Positions 1 to 6,519 are shown, counted from the stretch's first letter. The stretch: 11,646 nt of DNA from an uncultured Collinsella sp. (GCA_900757185.1 CAAEMX010000030.1:1-11646), one strand, 5' to 3'. The notes: generated by a model not told the origin, from the letters alone. A program made the numbers and translations.

Positions 1-18
1 CAGGTCGTCTGCATCCAT
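1..18 (-). CDS. 5' end of a leftward gene, product unknown (partial)
   Basis: Only six codons (M-D-A-D-D-L) lie inside the window; the gene continues off the left edge. The start is well supported: the minus strand reads AAGGAG (plus-strand 24-29), then five bases, then ATG at 18-16, which is an ideal Shine-Dalgarno arrangement. The upstream 60-80 bases contain a dyad (58-81) that could be its operator and a TTGACA that could be a -35 box, although no matching -10 is visible. The truncated insertion sequence lies just upstream. The product cannot be identified from six residues. Confidence 0.6.
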
Positions 19-57
19 GGGCGCTCCTTCGACGTTAATTGAAGGGTACCGCCTCGC

Positions 58-81
58 GGTGACATCGTTTTTATGTCAACC
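58..81. promoter_or_regulatory. Inverted repeat upstream of the leftward gene, possible operator
   Basis: TGACAT (60-65) and ATGTCA (73-78) form a perfect 6-bp dyad around a 7-base AT-rich centre. GG (58-59) and CC (80-81) extend it across a one-base bulge. It lies 40-60 bases upstream of the ATG at 18 and overlaps a minus-strand TTGACA. The position fits an operator for the gene leaving the left edge. The regulator is unknown. There is no U-tract suggesting a terminator on the minus strand, but a T5 run sits in the loop. Confidence 0.35.
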
Positions 82-95
82 TTGGTCTAACAGAG

Positions 96-137
96 CCAAA
101 AAAATTGCGCGCCCTGGTCGAGCGGGACGGGCTCTGA
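96..137 (+). pseudogene. 3' remnant of IS3 orfA
   Basis: In the frame +1 to orfB, codons 96-134 read P-K-K-L-R-A-L-V-E-R-D-G-L and stop at TGA 135-137. K-K-L-R-A-L-V-E is the usual end of IS3-family OrfA (helix-turn-helix plus leucine zipper protein), where the second Lys-Lys pair sits on the slippery A7. No upstream orfA codons are recognisable and the frame closes at 60, so the helix-turn-helix and zipper are lost. The junction probably lies within about 90-98. Confidence 0.7.
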
Positions 138-144
138 CCAGGGC
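98..144 (+). other. Programmed -1 ribosomal frameshift site of the IS3 element
   Basis: The heptamer A-AAA-AAA (98-104) is in the correct phase: the orfA frame reads cca aaa aaa ttg, and a -1 slip enters the orfB frame at att 104. Six bases after it starts a perfect 9-bp stem, GCCCTGGTC (111-119) with GACCAGGGC (136-144). The stem extends inward by GAGC (120-123) with GCTC (131-134) past a bulged T135. The orfA stop (135-137) lies in the 3' part of this hairpin. Slippery heptamer, short spacer and strong hairpin are the standard IS3-family arrangement for making the OrfAB transposase. Confidence 0.8.
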
Positions 145-1009
145 GGCGGCCGAGGCGGTGAGGGCGCTGAGAGCGGAGGGGCACTCCCTGCGCCACCTGC
201 TGGAGTGCTCGGGGCTCAGGAGGTCGACCTACTACTACGCGCTGGCGCACCCGCGGAGGCCGACCCGGCCCGAGCTGCGCGACGCCGCGGCCGAGATATT
301 CTCGCGCACCGCCAACGGCTGCGGGCACCGGCAGATAGCCATGTGCCTGCGCGCCGAGCTGGGCGCGGTCGTGGCCGACAAGACCGTGCTCAAGATGATG
401 CGCGAGATGGGCATCCGGTGCGGGATACGCCGCCGGGGCTCCCGCCGCCGGTACAGCTCCTACAGGGGGCTCGTGGGGAGCACGTTCGAGAACGTCATCG
501 CGAGGGACTTCGGCGCCGAGGGGCCGTGGCAGAAGCTCGGCACCGACGTCACCGAGTTCAAGGTCGCCGGCGCCAAGGCCTACTGGGCCCCGGTGCTCGA
601 CTTCTGCACGAAGGAGATCGTGGCGAGCGACATATCGACCTCGCCGGACCTCGCCCAGCAGCACAGGATGCTCGACCGGCTCCTCGAGGCCCTGCCCGAC
701 GGGGCGGCACCGACCATGCACTCGGACATGGGCTGGCAGTACCAGCACGAGTCCTACACCTCCAGGCTGGAGGGGGCGGGCATCACCCAGAGCATGTCGC
801 GCAAGGGGAACTGCATCGACAACGCCGCCACCGAGCAGCTCTTCGGCCACGTGAAGGACGAGTTCTACCGCGGCAGGGAGTGGGGCAGCTTCGAGGACTT
901 CAAGCGCGACCTGGAAGGGTACATAGTCCATTGGAACACGCGGCGCAGGCAGGTAAGATTGAAGGGCCTGACGCCGGAGGAGTTCCGGAGCCGGGCCCTT
1001 GCGGCGTAG
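98..1009 (+). CDS. IS3-family transposase OrfB (DDE integrase core)
   Basis: This is the catalytic half of the OrfAB transposase, which cuts and joins the IS ends. The frame is open from an ATG at 17, but that ATG overlaps the start of a leftward gene and lacks a rightward ribosome site. True orfB coding begins at the slippery A7 (98), reached by -1 frameshift from orfA. Numbered from ATG 17, an HTH_21-like N-terminal part spans about residues 45-140 and the rve integrase core about 165-325. The triad is visible: D177 (G-T-D-V-T-E), D237 (H-S-D-M-G-W) and E273 (D-N-A-A-T-E-Q). The D(35)E spacing is exact for IS3. The C-terminus T-P-E-E-F-R is typical. Catalytic residues are intact, but without orfA the element is probably immobile on its own. 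Confidence 0.9.
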   Translation, partial: KKIARPGRAGRALTRAAAEAVRALRAEGHSLRHLLECSGLRRSTYYYALAHPRRPTRPELRDAAAEIFSRTANGCGHRQIAMCLRAELGAVVADKTVLKMMREMGIRCGIRRRGSRRRYSSYRGLVGSTFENVIARDFGAEGPWQKLGTDVTEFKVAGAKAYWAPVLDFCTKEIVASDISTSPDLAQQHRMLDRLLEALPDGAAPTMHSDMGWQYQHESYTSRLEGAGITQSMSRKGNCIDNAATEQLFGHVKDEFYRGREWGSFEDFKRDLEGYIVHWNTRRRQVRLKGLTPEEFRSRALAA

Positions 1010-1023
1010 TCGCTATTTATTCA

Positions 1024-1047
1024 GTCCAAGTTTCGGGGCGCAGTTCA
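1024..1047 (+). repeat. Right terminal inverted repeat of the IS3 element
   Basis: GTCCAAGTTTCGGGG followed by CGCAGTTCA runs from 1024 to 1047, shortly after the orfB stop. Read from outside it begins TGAACTGCGCCCCGAAA, the TG-start and C-run typical of IS3/IS150-group ends. The matching left end is absent from the window, so the exact boundary and any target duplication cannot be confirmed. Confidence 0.6.
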
Positions 1048-1067
1048 CTGTCCCCTTTGTGGTGGTT
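1048..1067. repeat. Half of a palindromic repeat cut by the IS
   Basis: These 20 bases match 4767-4786 at 19 of 20 positions; the one difference is C1053 versus A4772. At 4750-4786 the same sequence is one arm and most of the loop of a perfect 16-bp palindrome that serves as a terminator. Here only one arm is left, and the IS right end adjoins the former loop. On the minus strand this lies just after the stop of the lipoprotein gene at 1076, so it was probably that operon's terminator. Confidence 0.65.
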
Positions 1068-1075
1068 TTGGTGCG

Positions 1076-1762
1076 CTACGAGGCATTGGTCAGGCGGCTC
1101 CAGAGTTCGTCAATATCGATTTGGTCGCCGCCGCTCAGATAACCGGTGTGAATAAAAGACTCACTATAGATATAGATGTCATGCGCGCTGTCGCCATCAT
1201 CTTCGGTGTCGTAGGCCGAAATCACGTAACGGCTGCCGTCGAGCGCCTTGACCAGCCAATACACGGAATCGTCGATTGTGCACTTCTCCTGCACTATCGC
1301 CGCATCGCCGATTGCGCCGGTAAGCGCACGATCGCCCGTCGTATAGCCGCCCACCGAGAGCAAAATCGCCACGCTATCGTCTCCGCCGCCCGGCTCAAGT
1401 TCCTCGTACTCGGACTCCGAAAGCGGTATCGCGCCGTTCGCAAGTTCGTCCACGTCATCCGAAATCTTAGAAAAGGTAAAAGCGAAAAGTCCCGCGTCAT
1501 CGGCGGCACCGTAGCCCACGCTCTCGCCTTGCCACTCATAGTTTTGATGCTTGAGCAGGCGCACCAGGTCGGCGCCGTCCAAGTTGATCGCAGCATAGAC
1601 CGTCACGTTGGCGTTGTCGTCTACACAGGCGGCGTCCGCCGTGGTCGCCTTCTTGGCACCGCCCGCGCCGCCCAATCCGCCCGAGCAGCCAGCCAGCGCA
1701 CAAGCCAGCGCACCCGCGCCTGCCACAAAGGCCGCACGGTTCATCGTCACTTCATTCATCAT
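1076..1762 (-). CDS. Secreted lipoprotein, paralogue of the upstream gene; function unknown
   Basis: A 228-residue protein with a lipoprotein signal peptide: short N-terminus (M-M-N-E-V-T-M-N-R), a hydrophobic segment at about 10-25, then the lipobox L-A-G-C with Cys26 as the lipidated residue and a Gly-rich linker. The mature part is acidic, with no recognised catalytic motif. It aligns along its length with the protein encoded just upstream (1798-2538): both have a D/QL-x8-Y-x-W block, a G-G-x(3)-V-x5-GY block and a C-terminal H/KTG...IDELW-type end, so the pair is a tandem duplication. The start at 1762 has GAGGA six bases upstream on the minus strand; a second ATG follows directly. It is the last gene of a four-gene leftward unit, 35 bases after its neighbour. 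Role at the outer face of the membrane is inferred from the lipobox only. Confidence 0.8.
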   Translation of the reverse strand: MMNEVTMNRAAFVAGAGALACALAGCSGGLGGAGGAKKATTADAACVDDNANVTVYAAINLDGADLVRLLKHQNYEWQGESVGYGAADDAGLFAFTFSKISDDVDELANGAIPLSESEYEELEPGGGDDSVAILLSVGGYTTGDRALTGAIGDAAIVQEKCTIDDSVYWLVKALDGSRYVISAYDTEDDGDSAHDIYIYSESFIHTGYLSGGDQIDIDELWSRLTNAS

Positions 1763-1797
1763 GTTCGTTCCTCGCTATGGTATTGGCCACGTCGCAC

Positions 1798-2538
1798 CTA
1801 GCCGAGCGCGCGTCCAGTCTTTTCCTGCCAAAATTCGTCTATCGTCGGAGCACCGCCGCCCTGGGTAAACCTACCGGTCTTGATAGCCTCCTCGGTAATA
1901 AGATCCAAACGGTAGTCACCGTTTTCCATCGGGCTCACCATGGCAACGTGCCGCGCCATGTTGGAACCGTATACGCATGCGATCCATGAGCCCGAAGTAA
2001 TCTGCGCCCGGTCCTCGACCGGCACGGAAAAGCCCGCGATAACATCCTCGCAGCTCGAATAGCCCGAAAGTTGCAGCGTGAACATCACGGTGCTTCCGGC
2101 GCCGCCCTTGTCGAGCTTTCCGATTTCGTCCTCGCCGAGCCATTCGGTCGCGCCGTCCTTGCTGATATTGCAGACGCTGAGCACGTGTCCCGCCTCGTCC
2201 TCGTACATCTCGAGCGCGTCTTGCCAGGTATAGCCCTGCTGCGAGGCAAACTCCTGCAACTGCCAGCCCTTAAGCTCGAGGAGCGCCGCGATGCTGATGT
2301 TGCGGTGCGCATCCCAGCAATCATCCGACCACGTATCGAACGCATCCGCCGAGCCGCTGTCCGCGTCGCCGGAATCGCCCGACGTCGCACCCGCGTCCAT
2401 CCTGTCCTTTACCGGGCGGTCGTCGTTAAAACCCGTCGCATCCTGCGTCCGCTGTCCGCCGCACCCCACAAGCGTCAGCAGAGCCGTTCCCGCCGCCGCG
2501 ACAAATGCCGTGCGCGAAAGTACCGTCTCCCTCATCAT
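1798..2538 (-). CDS. Secreted lipoprotein, paralogue of the downstream gene; function unknown
   Basis: A 246-residue lipoprotein. The open frame extends to 2658, but the start is placed at the tandem ATG-ATG at 2538, because AAAGGA lies six bases upstream and the signal peptide begins there. The lipobox L-V-G-C puts the lipidated Cys at residue 26, the same position as in the downstream paralogue, and the signal peptides share (N/S)-R-(A/T)-A-F-V-A. A Ser/Gly/Asp-rich linker (about 45-80) precedes the conserved domain, which ends T-I-D-E-F-W. Three Cys residues in the mature domain, at about 86, 137 and 178, could form a disulfide; this is speculation. The gene follows the zinc-ribbon gene by 73 bases, with a weak 6-bp hairpin (2564-2569/2581-2586) in between, and is probably cotranscribed with it. 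No function is recognised. Confidence 0.8.
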   Translation of the reverse strand: MMRETVLSRTAFVAAAGTALLTLVGCGGQRTQDATGFNDDRPVKDRMDAGATSGDSGDADSGSADAFDTWSDDCWDAHRNISIAALLELKGWQLQEFASQQGYTWQDALEMYEDEAGHVLSVCNISKDGATEWLGEDEIGKLDKGGAGSTVMFTLQLSGYSSCEDVIAGFSVPVEDRAQITSGSWIACVYGSNMARHVAMVSPMENGDYRLDLITEEAIKTGRFTQGGGAPTIDEFWQEKTGRALG

Positions 2539-2611
2539 TGTTCCTTTCCCGTTCTTTAGCACAATGCCGAGAAACACACCCGGCATCGATTCACACATAA
2601 GCCACCCCACG

Positions 2612-4173
2612 CTATTGACGAGGCAGTTCCGTCCAGCCAAAACCGGGTTCAAAACCATCGCGTGTACCGATCACATCGCCCGAACCGTTGACCCAGGCCT
2701 GGTCGGCCATCACCGAGACCTCGACATCGGTGCCGTCGGGTCTGGTGTAATGGTTGACCCCGCGAATGGCATCGGAATACGAGGCGGCGCCCGTCCCCAC
2801 GCCCGCGCTGGAAAATTGGCGGCGCTGGCAGCCATATTCGCGGCGTGCTGACGGTCGCTGCGATCGAACCACGCCTGCTGGTAGCTGTCGAACGCCGCCT
2901 GTTGCGAGGCATGCATCTGTTGCCAGGCCGCAAACTGCTGTTGCTGCTGGGCAATGTTCATCTGCGTGCGTTGGCGCTGCTCAAGCACCATCTGTTGCTT
3001 TTGAGCTGACGCTTCGCGTGCAATCGCCGGATTGAGCCGCAGAGTCGACGCCATTGATGCAAGCGCCGTGGAGGCCGCCTCGTCCAGGCGACCTTCTGGC
3101 GCAGCCAAACAGAAGCTGTCCCTGATACGCCACTGCAGCAGGTCGGCCGCGCCCAGCTCGAACGACGCTCCGTCCGGGCAACCGCCTCGACCCGTGGGCT
3201 GTTCTTGCGCGACGCCCTGTCCCGCCGCTGCCGCCGCCTGGCGCTCGCGCAGGCGCTTGCCCAAAACACCGCCGATCAGTCCACTCGAAAGGCCCGCGCC
3301 CAGCAGCGCCTCGGCCCCAGCGGCAACACCTTTGCCCATAGAACCCGCGACACCGCCGATTGAAAACATATAGCCCTCGACTTTGGCCGCCACCGCGAGC
3401 TCGGTGGGCACCGGAGCGCCCGTGAGCCGATATCGACGCATGCGGCACTCATAGACCACATCACTCGGCTCCATCGAAAAGCCCTGGATCGCAAAGTCGT
3501 TTGCCGCCTCGCGCTTTACGCGGGCACGCTCGCGCTCGATATCGACCTCCGCGCTCGATGGGTACGGTTGCTCGGCAACAACCTCTGCCCGCGCACCCAG
3601 CCGTGCCGCACAGGCCTGAGCCAGCTCGTCGCAAGCTGCCTCCACGTGCACAAACACCTTGCGTTCGGTTTGCGTGGGGATACGCTTGGCAACGGCGCCC
3701 GCATCCACGTAGCAGAGCTCGGAGCGGTACATAATCCGCTCACCCATCGGACCCGCCGCCGTCACGCCAACCGAAATCGGGCAGTCGAAACTGCCGCTGC
3801 GCTCAAGATGCGCCTCTTCGATATGCCAGCCCCGCGGCAGCACCACCTGCGCGAGTGCCTGGCCGCCAGAGGTATCGCATGCGGTATGAAGCTCAAGGTC
3901 ACCGATGTGAGGCGCATCCGTCGTGGCCGCGTCACGAGACGACGACGCGACGCCGACAGCCTCTACCAGCGCATCGGCCGGCGCGTCCACGCTCGAGTCG
4001 GCGCCTTCGTCCGCATCGTCATCGGCAGTCGCCCCATCTGTAGGCCCCACGGCGCCCGAGTAGCCCACAACGCCCTCAAGTCGGACGCCGCATCCCGGGC
4101 AAAATCGTACCGGCACGCCGGCGACCCGAGGCAGCTGCGCCCCACACGCTGGGCAGAATCTCAACTCACTCAT
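2612..4173 (-). pseudogene. Double zinc-ribbon protein with Gln-rich segment, broken by a -1 frameshift
   Basis: The start is the ATG at 4173 (M-S-E-L-R-F-C-P), with AGGGG eight bases upstream; the longer open frame to 4227 lacks support. The order of parts is: a zinc ribbon with C7-x2-C10 and C25-x2-C28; an acidic low-complexity linker (about 47-90); a middle domain of unknown fold; a Gly/Ala-rich hydrophobic stretch (270-308); and a Gln-rich, probably coiled-coil segment (391-436). At the T4 run 2812-2815 the frame is lost. The original frame runs to a stop at 2710 with Pro/Arg-rich noise, whereas the -1 frame carries a credible 66-residue end with S-D-A-I-R-G-V-N, R-P-D-G-T and G-W-T-E-L-P, stopping at 2612. 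Restoring one base gives about 520 residues. This could be a real mutation or a sequencing error in the homopolymer. It lies 20 bases after the upstream gene. The biochemical role is unknown. Confidence 0.75.
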
Positions 4174-4193
4174 CCCGTACACCCCTAATTTCG

Positions 4194-4643
4194 TTAGCTG
4201 TTTTTGATCGCGGCAAGCTGCCGCCATAACTCATCGGCACCGTTAAGTCGGTACGCCGTCTTATCGAGCACGATGTTTTTGCCCTCAAGTTCCACCGATT
4301 GCTCCGAGCCATCCGTATAGACAAAGACGAGCGTTCGGCCGGCATCGCTCGTCCGCTCATCCACCGCATCCCCCACGGTGCAGCCATCGAGCGCAGCAAA
4401 AGTCGATGCGACCAGTTCGGCATCGTCGGTCTCATAGACCGTCCGCGCCTCCCCGTCCTCGATAAGCTTGACCGCCACCGGAACGGCGGCGCAATCGTTG
4501 AGCGACACTTGCGCGGCAGTCTTTCCCTGAGCGCCATGGTCGCCGGCAACGTAAACTCGCAAGAGTGTCACCGCCGCGGCAAAGACCACCACGGCGATAA
4601 GCGCGCCCGCAATTTTATTAGACGCGCAATCCCGAGACGCCAT
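4194..4643 (-). CDS. Small membrane-anchored protein with extracytoplasmic domain; function unknown
   Basis: A 149-residue protein. A charged N-terminus (M-A-S-R-D-C-A-S-N-K) is followed by one membrane helix (about 11-33) with no lipobox or clear cleavage site. It is therefore probably anchored with an outside domain of about 110 residues, which has two Cys (51 and 88) that could pair. The C-terminal A-D-E-L-W-R-Q-L resembles the I-D-E-L-W end of the two lipoproteins in the same unit, hinting at a distant relation. The start at 4643 is well supported by GGAGGGGG about six to eight bases upstream. It heads the leftward unit; the next gene begins 20 bases after its stop. The 100 bases before it are AT-rich (around 4690-4745) and could hold the promoter, but I see no convincing -35/-10 pair. 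No family is recognised with confidence. Confidence 0.75.
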   Translation of the reverse strand: MASRDCASNKIAGALIAVVVFAAAVTLLRVYVAGDHGAQGKTAAQVSLNDCAAVPVAVKLIEDGEARTVYETDDAELVASTFAALDGCTVGDAVDERTSDAGRTLVFVYTDGSEQSVELEGKNIVLDKTAYRLNGADELWRQLAAIKNS

Positions 4644-4745
4644 AGGTGCACCCCCTCCGTTCTGCTCTGCTCAGCATCACATTCATATGCCTTTGAGCAC
4701 CAAAACGGCAGGTGACAAATGTCTCATATTCATATTTTTGCAGGT

Positions 4746-4786
4746 AAAAAACCACCACAAAGGTGCCTGTCACCTTTGTGGTGGTT
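4746..4786 (-). terminator. Intrinsic terminator formed by a perfect 16-bp palindrome
   Basis: AACCACCACAAAGGTG (4750-4765) and CACCTTTGTGGTGGTT (4771-4786) are perfectly complementary around a five-base loop. On the minus strand the hairpin starts two bases after the TAG at 4789 and runs straight into a T-tract (4749-4746), so it should terminate the LuxR-type gene. A near-identical arm at 1048-1067 shows that this is a dispersed repeat. It may work in both directions, although no rightward gene ends here. Confidence 0.9.
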
Positions 4787-4788
4787 AG

Positions 4789-5142
4789 CTAGTCTTGGGG
4801 TGTCCAGGACCAGAAGAAGTTGATGAGGGCTACGCGCGAGGAGGCACCGGTCTTTTTGTTGATCGAAGCGATGTGGCGATAGAGTGTGGAGCGCGAAAGG
4901 AAGAGTGCCGCCGCCACGTCCTGCACGCTGTCGTCCGAAACGACCAGCGCCTCCAGAACATCGCGCTCGCGCTTGGTGAGCCCAAAGGCGGCAACGAAGC
5001 CATCGAGCCGATCGTCAAACGAAAGCTCCGGCGCCTCCAGGGGCACCGTGTCGGCCTGGCCGGGCTCACAGCTCACGCCAAGATCGTCGGTGGCAAGCGC
5101 CAGCCCGCCGTGCGTCGCCTCGCCCTCACCGTCTTGTCCAAA
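4789..5142 (-). pseudogene. Detached LuxR-type HTH domain (3' part of the split membrane regulator)
   Basis: This continues the reading frame of 5143-6333 after one amber codon: 117 codons are open from TTT at 5142 to the TAG at 4789. It comprises a 55-residue acidic linker and a GerE/LuxR DNA-binding domain beginning L-T-K-R-E-R-D-V-L-E and continuing with V-A-A-A-L-F-L-S-R-S-T-L-Y-R-H and N-K-K-T-G-A-S-S-R. These are the canonical four-helix landmarks, with the recognition helix at S-R-S-T-L-Y-R-H. A GTG at 5076 could start a 95-residue protein, but no Shine-Dalgarno sequence precedes it. In relatives the HTH is normally fused to the membrane part, so this is most likely unexpressed unless the amber codon is read through or is a sequence error. 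A strong terminator follows. Confidence 0.8.
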
Positions 5143-6333
5143 CTATCCCAACAGCGAAATCGCGATGCCGACAAACAGCACGAGCACGACGCTCACTGCC
5201 GCCAGCACGTTTTGACTCGAGATAATCGCCACCGCCGGAGCCGTCACGAGCATCGAGCAAACGTTGTTGATAACACGGCCCATGCACGGCCACAGATACG
5301 CCCAGCGGGCATACATCGAAATCGCGGCGAACTTCGTGGTGAAGAACACCACGAAAAAGCCCGTGCCAAGGTAAAAGATAATCGTGGCGGCAAGCGTGTT
5401 GCCACCGTTGCCATCGGTGAAAAGCACAAAGAACGAGAGCGTGGACAGCATGGCGGCGCACGTCATGATGATATTCATATACGAACGCCCACGCAGGTCA
5501 TACAGGACGCCGGCGGCAAGGGCGCTCACAACCAGCAGCAAGCGCGGCCAGTCGCCCAGGTCGATAGCGCCAGCGGCATGCGAGGTCGTAAGGCCGGCAT
5601 TGAGGGCCGCGAACACGCCGGTGAGGCAAGCGGTCGCCACCGTCAGACGCACCACGGCACCCTGAAAGGCCGCCTTTGCCTCGGGGTCATCGTGCCACCT
5701 GGCGCCACGCTCCGACGCATCGACCGATAGCTCGGCAATCTCGACCTCGAACTCGGGCGCAGGCTCATCACGCAATTTAGCGCGGCGGACACCGTGAAGC
5801 AGCCCCACCAGCGCAATCGCACAGGCAATGAGAACAGACTGCTGGGGAATGCCCGCAGGCATCACCATATGGTTGAGCACCTGCACCAAAATGCCCACAG
5901 CATAGGAAACCGCCACGGCGCGCGCCAGGCAGGGCGTCTGCGCAAAACGCCGCGCAAGATTGGCATGAGCGGTCGATCCGCAATAGCCCAGGGCGCAGCA
6001 CGCCACCAGGCCGCCGGCAATTACTACCTCAAACCGCACTGCCATAATCATCAGCAGCAACGCCGATACCAACAGCACGCCCGTAATATCGCTCGTCGCA
6101 TCGATCGTCTGGGGACAGCGATAGTACAGAAATGGGCGCACGAAAAAGCCAATCACGCTCGCGCCGACAACGATGCTCTCGTAGATGACGACCTCACTCG
6201 ATGGCACGAACTCGACCATGCGCGCATCAAAGAGATACTCGCACGCCAAAAACGTGAAGAAGAACAGCGCTAGGCACAGAATCTCCCGCATGCCCCGGCG
6301 CAAATATGCGGTTGTGTCTCCCAGGTCCCTCAT
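5143..6333 (-). CDS. 12-TM membrane domain of a LuxR-type regulator, truncated by an in-frame amber stop
   Basis: A 396-residue polytopic membrane protein with about twelve helices in two sets of six (first set about 16-185, second about 226-395), separated by a charged cytoplasmic loop (186-224). The start at 6333 is chosen because a G-rich ribosome site (GGTGGGGGT) lies five bases upstream. The frame is open to an ATG at 6369, but that start has no ribosome site. The TAG at 5145-5143 falls just after the last helix (A-I-S-L-L-G). The same frame then carries a LuxR HTH, so the full product would be a 514-codon membrane one-component regulator. Such 12-TM plus LuxR proteins are frequent in Coriobacteriia; their ligands are mostly unknown. 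As written, the product keeps the sensor but lacks DNA binding. No partner gene is adjacent in the same direction. Confidence 0.8.
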   Translation of the reverse strand: MRDLGDTTAYLRRGMREILCLALFFFTFLACEYLFDARMVEFVPSSEVVIYESIVVGASVIGFFVRPFLYYRCPQTIDATSDITGVLLVSALLLMIMAVRFEVVIAGGLVACCALGYCGSTAHANLARRFAQTPCLARAVAVSYAVGILVQVLNHMVMPAGIPQQSVLIACAIALVGLLHGVRRAKLRDEPAPEFEVEIAELSVDASERGARWHDDPEAKAAFQGAVVRLTVATACLTGVFAALNAGLTTSHAAGAIDLGDWPRLLLVVSALAAGVLYDLRGRSYMNIIMTCAAMLSTLSFFVLFTDGNGGNTLAATIIFYLGTGFFVVFFTTKFAAISMYARWAYLWPCMGRVINNVCSMLVTAPAVAIISSQNVLAAVSVVLVLFVGIAISLLG

Positions 6334-6519
6334 GGTAACCCCCACCCGCTTTGTTGTCCGGAACACCATTTTAATAAAGAACCAATCTCAATATCGAAGC
6401 CGAGCTCGAAATACTGTAAATTCGACCCCAGCCGTCCGCATGACGCCGCGATTTTGAGCCGCATGACCCAGAAGGGGTGCGCGCGGCTTGCAGCTCGACA
6501 AGGAGTGCCCTCCAACTGC
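6334..6519. other. Intergenic leader of the membrane regulator, weak promoter candidate
   Basis: No gene is seen here. On the minus strand TATTAA (6376-6371) could be a -10 box, 38 bases before the ATG at 6333. The best -35 at 16-bp spacing is only TTCGAT (6398-6393), so the promoter call is weak. A 9-bp direct repeat, CCGCATGAC, occurs at 6436-6444 and 6459-6467. A 6-bp dyad, AGCCGC/GCGGCT, lies around 6457-6487. Their meaning is unknown. Confidence 0.25.

Larger units (their letters stand above)
96..1047 (+). mobile_element. IS3-family insertion sequence, 5'-truncated
   Basis: The element keeps the end of orfA, the frameshift window, all of orfB and a right terminal repeat ending in CA at 1047. 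Upstream of about position 96 no orfA sequence can be read: the orfA frame meets stops at 60 and 36, and the sequence there belongs to the start region of a leftward gene. The left inverted repeat, TGAACTGCGCCCC... expected from the right end, is not found in 1-97. The element therefore looks like a remnant that lost its left end and most of orfA. It is visibly richer in GC than the flanking genes, in line with a separate origin. Confidence 0.85.

Noticed and set aside
17..97. ATG 17 as the start of the transposase
   Set aside because: It lies opposite the start codon of a leftward gene with an ideal ribosome site, has none of its own, and the residues before the slippery A7 do not resemble IS3 OrfB. 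The frameshift signal explains the frame better.
79..97. CCTTGGTCTAAC as a left IS3 end
   Set aside because: It resembles a few bases of the inverse of the right end (CTTGGACT), but the GC-rich outer part of the repeat is missing and the match needs gaps. Probably chance.
71..931. Long open frame on the minus strand inside the IS
   Set aside because: It mirrors the GC-rich transposase codons and has a repetitive Val/Leu/Gly/Arg composition without family signals.
1121..1801. Rightward open frame over the lipoprotein gene
   Set aside because: It is antisense to a gene with a clear signal peptide, lipobox and ribosome site; its composition is Arg/His-rich and not protein-like.
4789..5076. Independent small LuxR-family gene starting at GTG 5076
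   Set aside because: There is no ribosome site and the frame runs upstream without a break to the amber codon, so it is better read as the detached end of the membrane regulator.
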